Source of the DNA: Actinomycetes bacterium | GTDB taxonomy: Bacteria > Actinomycetota > Coriobacteriia > Coriobacteriales > Eggerthellaceae | Direction: 5' to 3' | Assembly (NCBI GenBank): GCA_023395755.1 | Contig: JAEWYG010000010.1 | Coordinates: 1 to 7,684, forward strand | Length of the DNA: 7,684 nucleotides | Shown: one piece after another, positions 6,089 through 7,684 of the stretch | Position numbering within the stretch: position 1 is the stretch's first letter | Layout of the letters: each line of letters begins with the position of its first letter | Notes under the pieces: generated by a model | Seen by the model: the letters and a program-made list of their open reading frames with translations, nothing else | The model's database searches: none | What the model was told of the DNA's origin: nothing | Position numbers and translations under genes: made by a program

Positions 6089-6874
6089 TTAGTGATCAGA
6101 CGTAGCTAAGCCAATATAAACAGCGCTTAGGATGGTGAATACATACGCTTGCAAGAAAGCTACCAGTACTTCCAGCGCGTACATGGCAAACAAGAACAAC
6201 ATCCATGCGATGGAGATGCTACCCACGCCTACACCTGCGCCCTGAATAGCTGATTCGATGAACACCGTGGTGAGCAAGGCAAAAATACCCAACACCATGT
6301 GACCAGCGAACATATTGCCATAAAGTCGAACAGCCAGCGTAAGTACACGCAAAACCGTGGAGAACAACTCAAGGAACCACACGATGGGCACCATAACAAC
6401 CGGCAAGCCCGCCGGGGCGAACGACTTCAGGTAACCACCCAAGCCCTTAGATTTGATACCCCAGAAGATGAAGTAAATAAACGACACCGCTGCCAGTGCC
6501 CACGTGATACTCAGTGAGCCCGTAGGTGTCTTGAAACCGGGCACCAAGCCGATGAAGTTGCTAATGAGGATGAAGAAGAACATCGTGCACAAAAACGGCA
6601 GGTGCTTCTTATAGCCGTGGCCGATGGCGCTCTCGCCCATATCTTTTTTCACGAATTCGTAGCCATATTCAACCATATGCGCAAACTTATTTGTGGGGAC
6701 CAGCGTCAAACGCTTGGCTGCCGCCATTACCACAACGAGCGTAATAACGAAGCAGATAATCATCCACAGCACGTACTGCGTCATACCGAACGGCGCCGAG
6801 CCGAACACGAAGGCTGGATCAAACGATGCCTTCAGATGGGGAACATCGGCTGCGAGTGTCTCAAGAGGATTCAC
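6089..6874 (-). CDS. atpB: F1Fo ATP synthase a subunit
   Basis: Encodes the 261-residue a subunit, the membrane stator that forms the proton half-channels next to the c-ring. Hydrophobic helices lie at about 33-53, 94-112, 123-140, 158-180, 187-208 and 220-256. The signature LTLAVRLYGNMFAGH (178-192) contains the essential arginine R183. The last helix has the conserved ALEVLVAFLQAYVF stretch (233-246) with E235 and Q242. Length is normal (240-270). The start is GTG, chosen because GGAAAGG lies about 8 nt upstream and the first residues (MNPLETLAADVPHL) lead directly into the periplasmic N-terminus. The gap to the AtpI-like gene is 18 nt, so the two are probably co-transcribed. Identity is certain. 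Confidence 0.98.
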   Translation of the reverse strand: MNPLETLAADVPHLKASFDPAFVFGSAPFGMTQYVLWMIICFVITLVVVMAAAKRLTLVPTNKFAHMVEYGYEFVKKDMGESAIGHGYKKHLPFLCTMFFFILISNFIGLVPGFKTPTGSLSITWALAAVSFIYFIFWGIKSKGLGGYLKSFAPAGLPVVMVPIVWFLELFSTVLRVLTLAVRLYGNMFAGHMVLGIFALLTTVFIESAIQGAGVGVGSISIAWMLFLFAMYALEVLVAFLQAYVFTILSAVYIGLATSDH

Positions 6875-6892
6875 GTGTCTTACCTTTCCATC

Positions 6893-7174
6893 CTACTTAC
6901 GCACAAATGTATACACGCCATAGCCGACGGCAGCTGCAACTAACACTGCTGCTTCCGCTAAGACGAAGGGCACCGCACTTTCACGCGCAAGAACAACGCA
7001 GGCAATCGCAGCAAGGAAAAGGACGATGAACGACAACAGCACGCCGAGCATAAGCGCGCCTGCGTGGCCTAGATTGCTGGTGTTGGTCACCCGCCTCGTC
7101 ATACGCAACCCGAGAAATAGTGGCAATACCCCTACTGCTCCGGAAAGCGCTCCTAATACTATTGCGAGTAACAT
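6893..7174 (-). CDS. Small AtpI-like membrane protein
   Basis: Encodes a 93-residue, very hydrophobic protein with three predicted membrane helices (about 2-23, 37-62 and 66-88) and a positive loop RMTRR at 24-28 after helix 1. It occupies the position where AtpI (UncI) lies in most F-ATPase operons, 18 nt before atpB. Its start, GALSGAVGVLPLFLGLRMTRR, resembles the AtpI pattern of a Gly-rich helix followed by basic residues. AtpI is linked in other bacteria to c-ring assembly or Mg2+ handling. It is shorter than the usual four-helix AtpI of about 120 residues. The start is bounded: an in-frame TAA at 7199-7201 lies nine codons upstream with no other start codon between. The ribosome site is weak (AGCAGG, very close to the ATG). 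The gene is real; the AtpI assignment rests mainly on position and hydropathy. Confidence 0.75.
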   Translation of the reverse strand: MLLAIVLGALSGAVGVLPLFLGLRMTRRVTNTSNLGHAGALMLGVLLSFIVLFLAAIACVVLARESAVPFVLAEAAVLVAAAVGYGVYTFVRK

Positions 7175-7226
7175 AGCCTGCTTTCGATCTGCGCGTTTTT
7201 ACCAGCGCCCAACTTAACCGGTACGT

Positions 7227-7254
7227 ATGATAACGGAACTTGCTAACTAACTAA
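7227..7254 (-). promoter_or_regulatory. Weak candidate promoter nearer to the first gene
   Basis: On the minus strand, TATCAT (7232-7227) matches the -10 consensus at 5 of 6 positions. The only -35 at suitable spacing is TTAGTT (7254-7249, 16 nt), which is poor and falls in a threefold TTAG repeat (7243-7254). A transcript from here would have a leader of about 45 nt before the AtpI-like gene. A promoter must exist somewhere in 7175-7410, because the terminator at 7411-7449 closes the upstream unit; I cannot tell which candidate is right. Confidence 0.2.
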
Positions 7255-7347
7255 CGAGAAGGTAACGAAAATTTACATTTTTCGGGTGAGTGGATGGATA
7301 AAACCGGCAGAAAACTGAATAAAGCATAGGGTACTTCTACAGGAAAC

Positions 7348-7377
7348 CGTATAATCAAAGAAATTCTCACGCTACAA
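7348..7377 (-). promoter_or_regulatory. Weak candidate promoter overlapping the dyad
   Basis: On the minus strand, TTGTAG (7377-7372) and TATACG (7353-7348) are separated by 18 nt, matching the sigma-70-type consensus at 3 of 6 and 4 of 6 positions. The -35 element would lie inside one arm of the inverted repeat at 7371-7400, which would suit repression. The match is poor and is offered only as a candidate. Confidence 0.2.
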
Positions 7378-7400
7378 CAAAAAATTTCATATGTTGTAGC
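7371..7400. repeat. 9+9 bp inverted repeat upstream of the ATP synthase operon
   Basis: Perfect arms GCTACAACA (7371-7379) and TGTTGTAGC (7392-7400) around a 12-nt AT-rich spacer. It lies just downstream of the dCMP deaminase terminator and about 200 nt before the first gene of the ATP synthase operon. No T-run follows the arms in either direction, and the arms are only moderately GC-rich, so an operator-like protein binding site is more plausible than a terminator. The regulator is unknown. Confidence 0.5.
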
Positions 7401-7410
7401 CATAATACCA

Positions 7411-7449
7411 TTTCAAAAAGGAAAAGGAGGGGCGCCGTAGCGCCCCTCC
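7411..7449 (-). terminator. Intrinsic terminator after the dCMP deaminase gene
   Basis: A perfect 10-bp GC-rich stem, GGAGGGGCGC (7426-7435) with GCGCCCCTCC (7440-7449) and a 4-nt loop. On the minus strand it is followed by TTTTCCTTTTTG (from 7425 down to about 7414). It starts 4 nt after the stop codon. The plus strand has no T-run after the stem, so it works in the minus direction only. It separates the upstream gene from the ATP synthase operon. Confidence 0.88.
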
Positions 7450-7452
7450 CCC

Positions 7453-7684
7453 CTACTCGCCGTACACACGCAACATAATATCCGTCTCTGCAAGCATAGA
7501 CATAGCCAATTCATCGGGATAGGGGTTAGCGTATACAATTTCCTCAATGCCAGCATTGATAAGCATCTTGGCGCACACGACACAGGGCTGCGTGGTGATG
7601 TAGATGGATGCACCCGTAATATTAATGCCATAGCGTGCTGCCTGAATAATGGCATTCTGCTCGGCATGCAGACCGCGGCATATC
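7453..7684 (-). CDS. comEB: dCMP deaminase family protein (partial, 3' end)
   Basis: The last 76 codons plus the stop of a zinc-dependent cytidine/deoxycytidylate deaminase; the 5' part lies beyond the window edge. The frame reads ICRGLHAEQNAIIQAARYG, giving the HAE motif (zinc-ligand His and catalytic Glu), and then TTQPCVVCAKMLINAGIEEI, giving the PCxxC motif with two zinc-ligand cysteines. The following IVYANPYPD is typical of dCMP deaminases rather than of TadA or cytidine deaminase. The enzyme converts dCMP to dUMP for dTMP synthesis in the cytoplasm. A dCMP deaminase near atpI is a known neighbourhood in some Gram-positive bacteria. It ends at a strong terminator, so it is probably a separate transcript from the ATP synthase operon. 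The family is secure; the symbol is by analogy with Bacillus. Confidence 0.9.
   Translation of the reverse strand, partial: ICRGLHAEQNAIIQAARYGINITGASIYITTQPCVVCAKMLINAGIEEIVYANPYPDELAMSMLAETDIMLRVYGE

Noticed and set aside
7413..7667. Minus-strand open frame of 84 codons over the upstream gene
   Set aside because: It is in a different frame from the dCMP deaminase fragment, which carries the HAE and PCxxC motifs, and it reads through the terminator hairpin.

Overview
This window is almost entirely one minus-strand operon encoding a complete F-type (F1Fo) ATP synthase. Reading in the direction of transcription, from high to low coordinates, the order is a small AtpI-like membrane protein, then atpB (a), atpE (c), atpF (b), atpH (delta), atpA (alpha), atpG (gamma), atpD (beta) and atpC (epsilon). 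This is the canonical bacterial order. All eight structural subunits are intact, with their key catalytic and ion-translocating residues present. No plus-strand gene is supported.

Organism: moderate GC content (roughly 50-55% by eye), strong AGGAGG ribosome binding sites, a b subunit with a cleavable-looking signal peptide, and a dCMP deaminase gene just upstream of atpI suggest a Gram-positive bacterium. The subunit sequences look most like Coriobacteriia (Eggerthellaceae-type Actinomycetota). This is an impression from sequence style, not a search result.

Layout: bases 1-157 hold the 3' end of the operon, with an intrinsic terminator (66-97) between two copies of an exact 16-bp direct repeat. 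Bases 158-5067 hold the F1 genes (atpC, D, G, A, H), tightly packed with overlaps or gaps of 13 nt or less. Bases 5057-6874 hold the Fo genes (atpF, E, B), which are more loosely spaced; all three start with GTG. The 144-nt atpB-atpE gap carries two directly abutting perfect hairpins and a weaker third. Bases 6893-7174 encode the AtpI-like protein. Bases 7175-7452 are intergenic: they hold a 9+9 bp dyad, only weak promoter candidates, and the strong terminator of the upstream gene. Bases 7453-7684 are the 3' part of a dCMP deaminase gene that runs off the window.

How it works together: a and c form the proton path and rotor ring, b and delta form the peripheral stalk, alpha3beta3 is the catalytic head, and gamma and epsilon form the central stalk. 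The c subunit lacks the Na+-ligand residues of sodium-type rings, so proton coupling is inferred. No new biological system is evident. The points worth a second look are the atpB-atpE hairpins, the Cys-rich c subunit, the signal peptide on b, a short insertion in alpha next to Walker B, and the repeats and dyad at the two ends of the operon.
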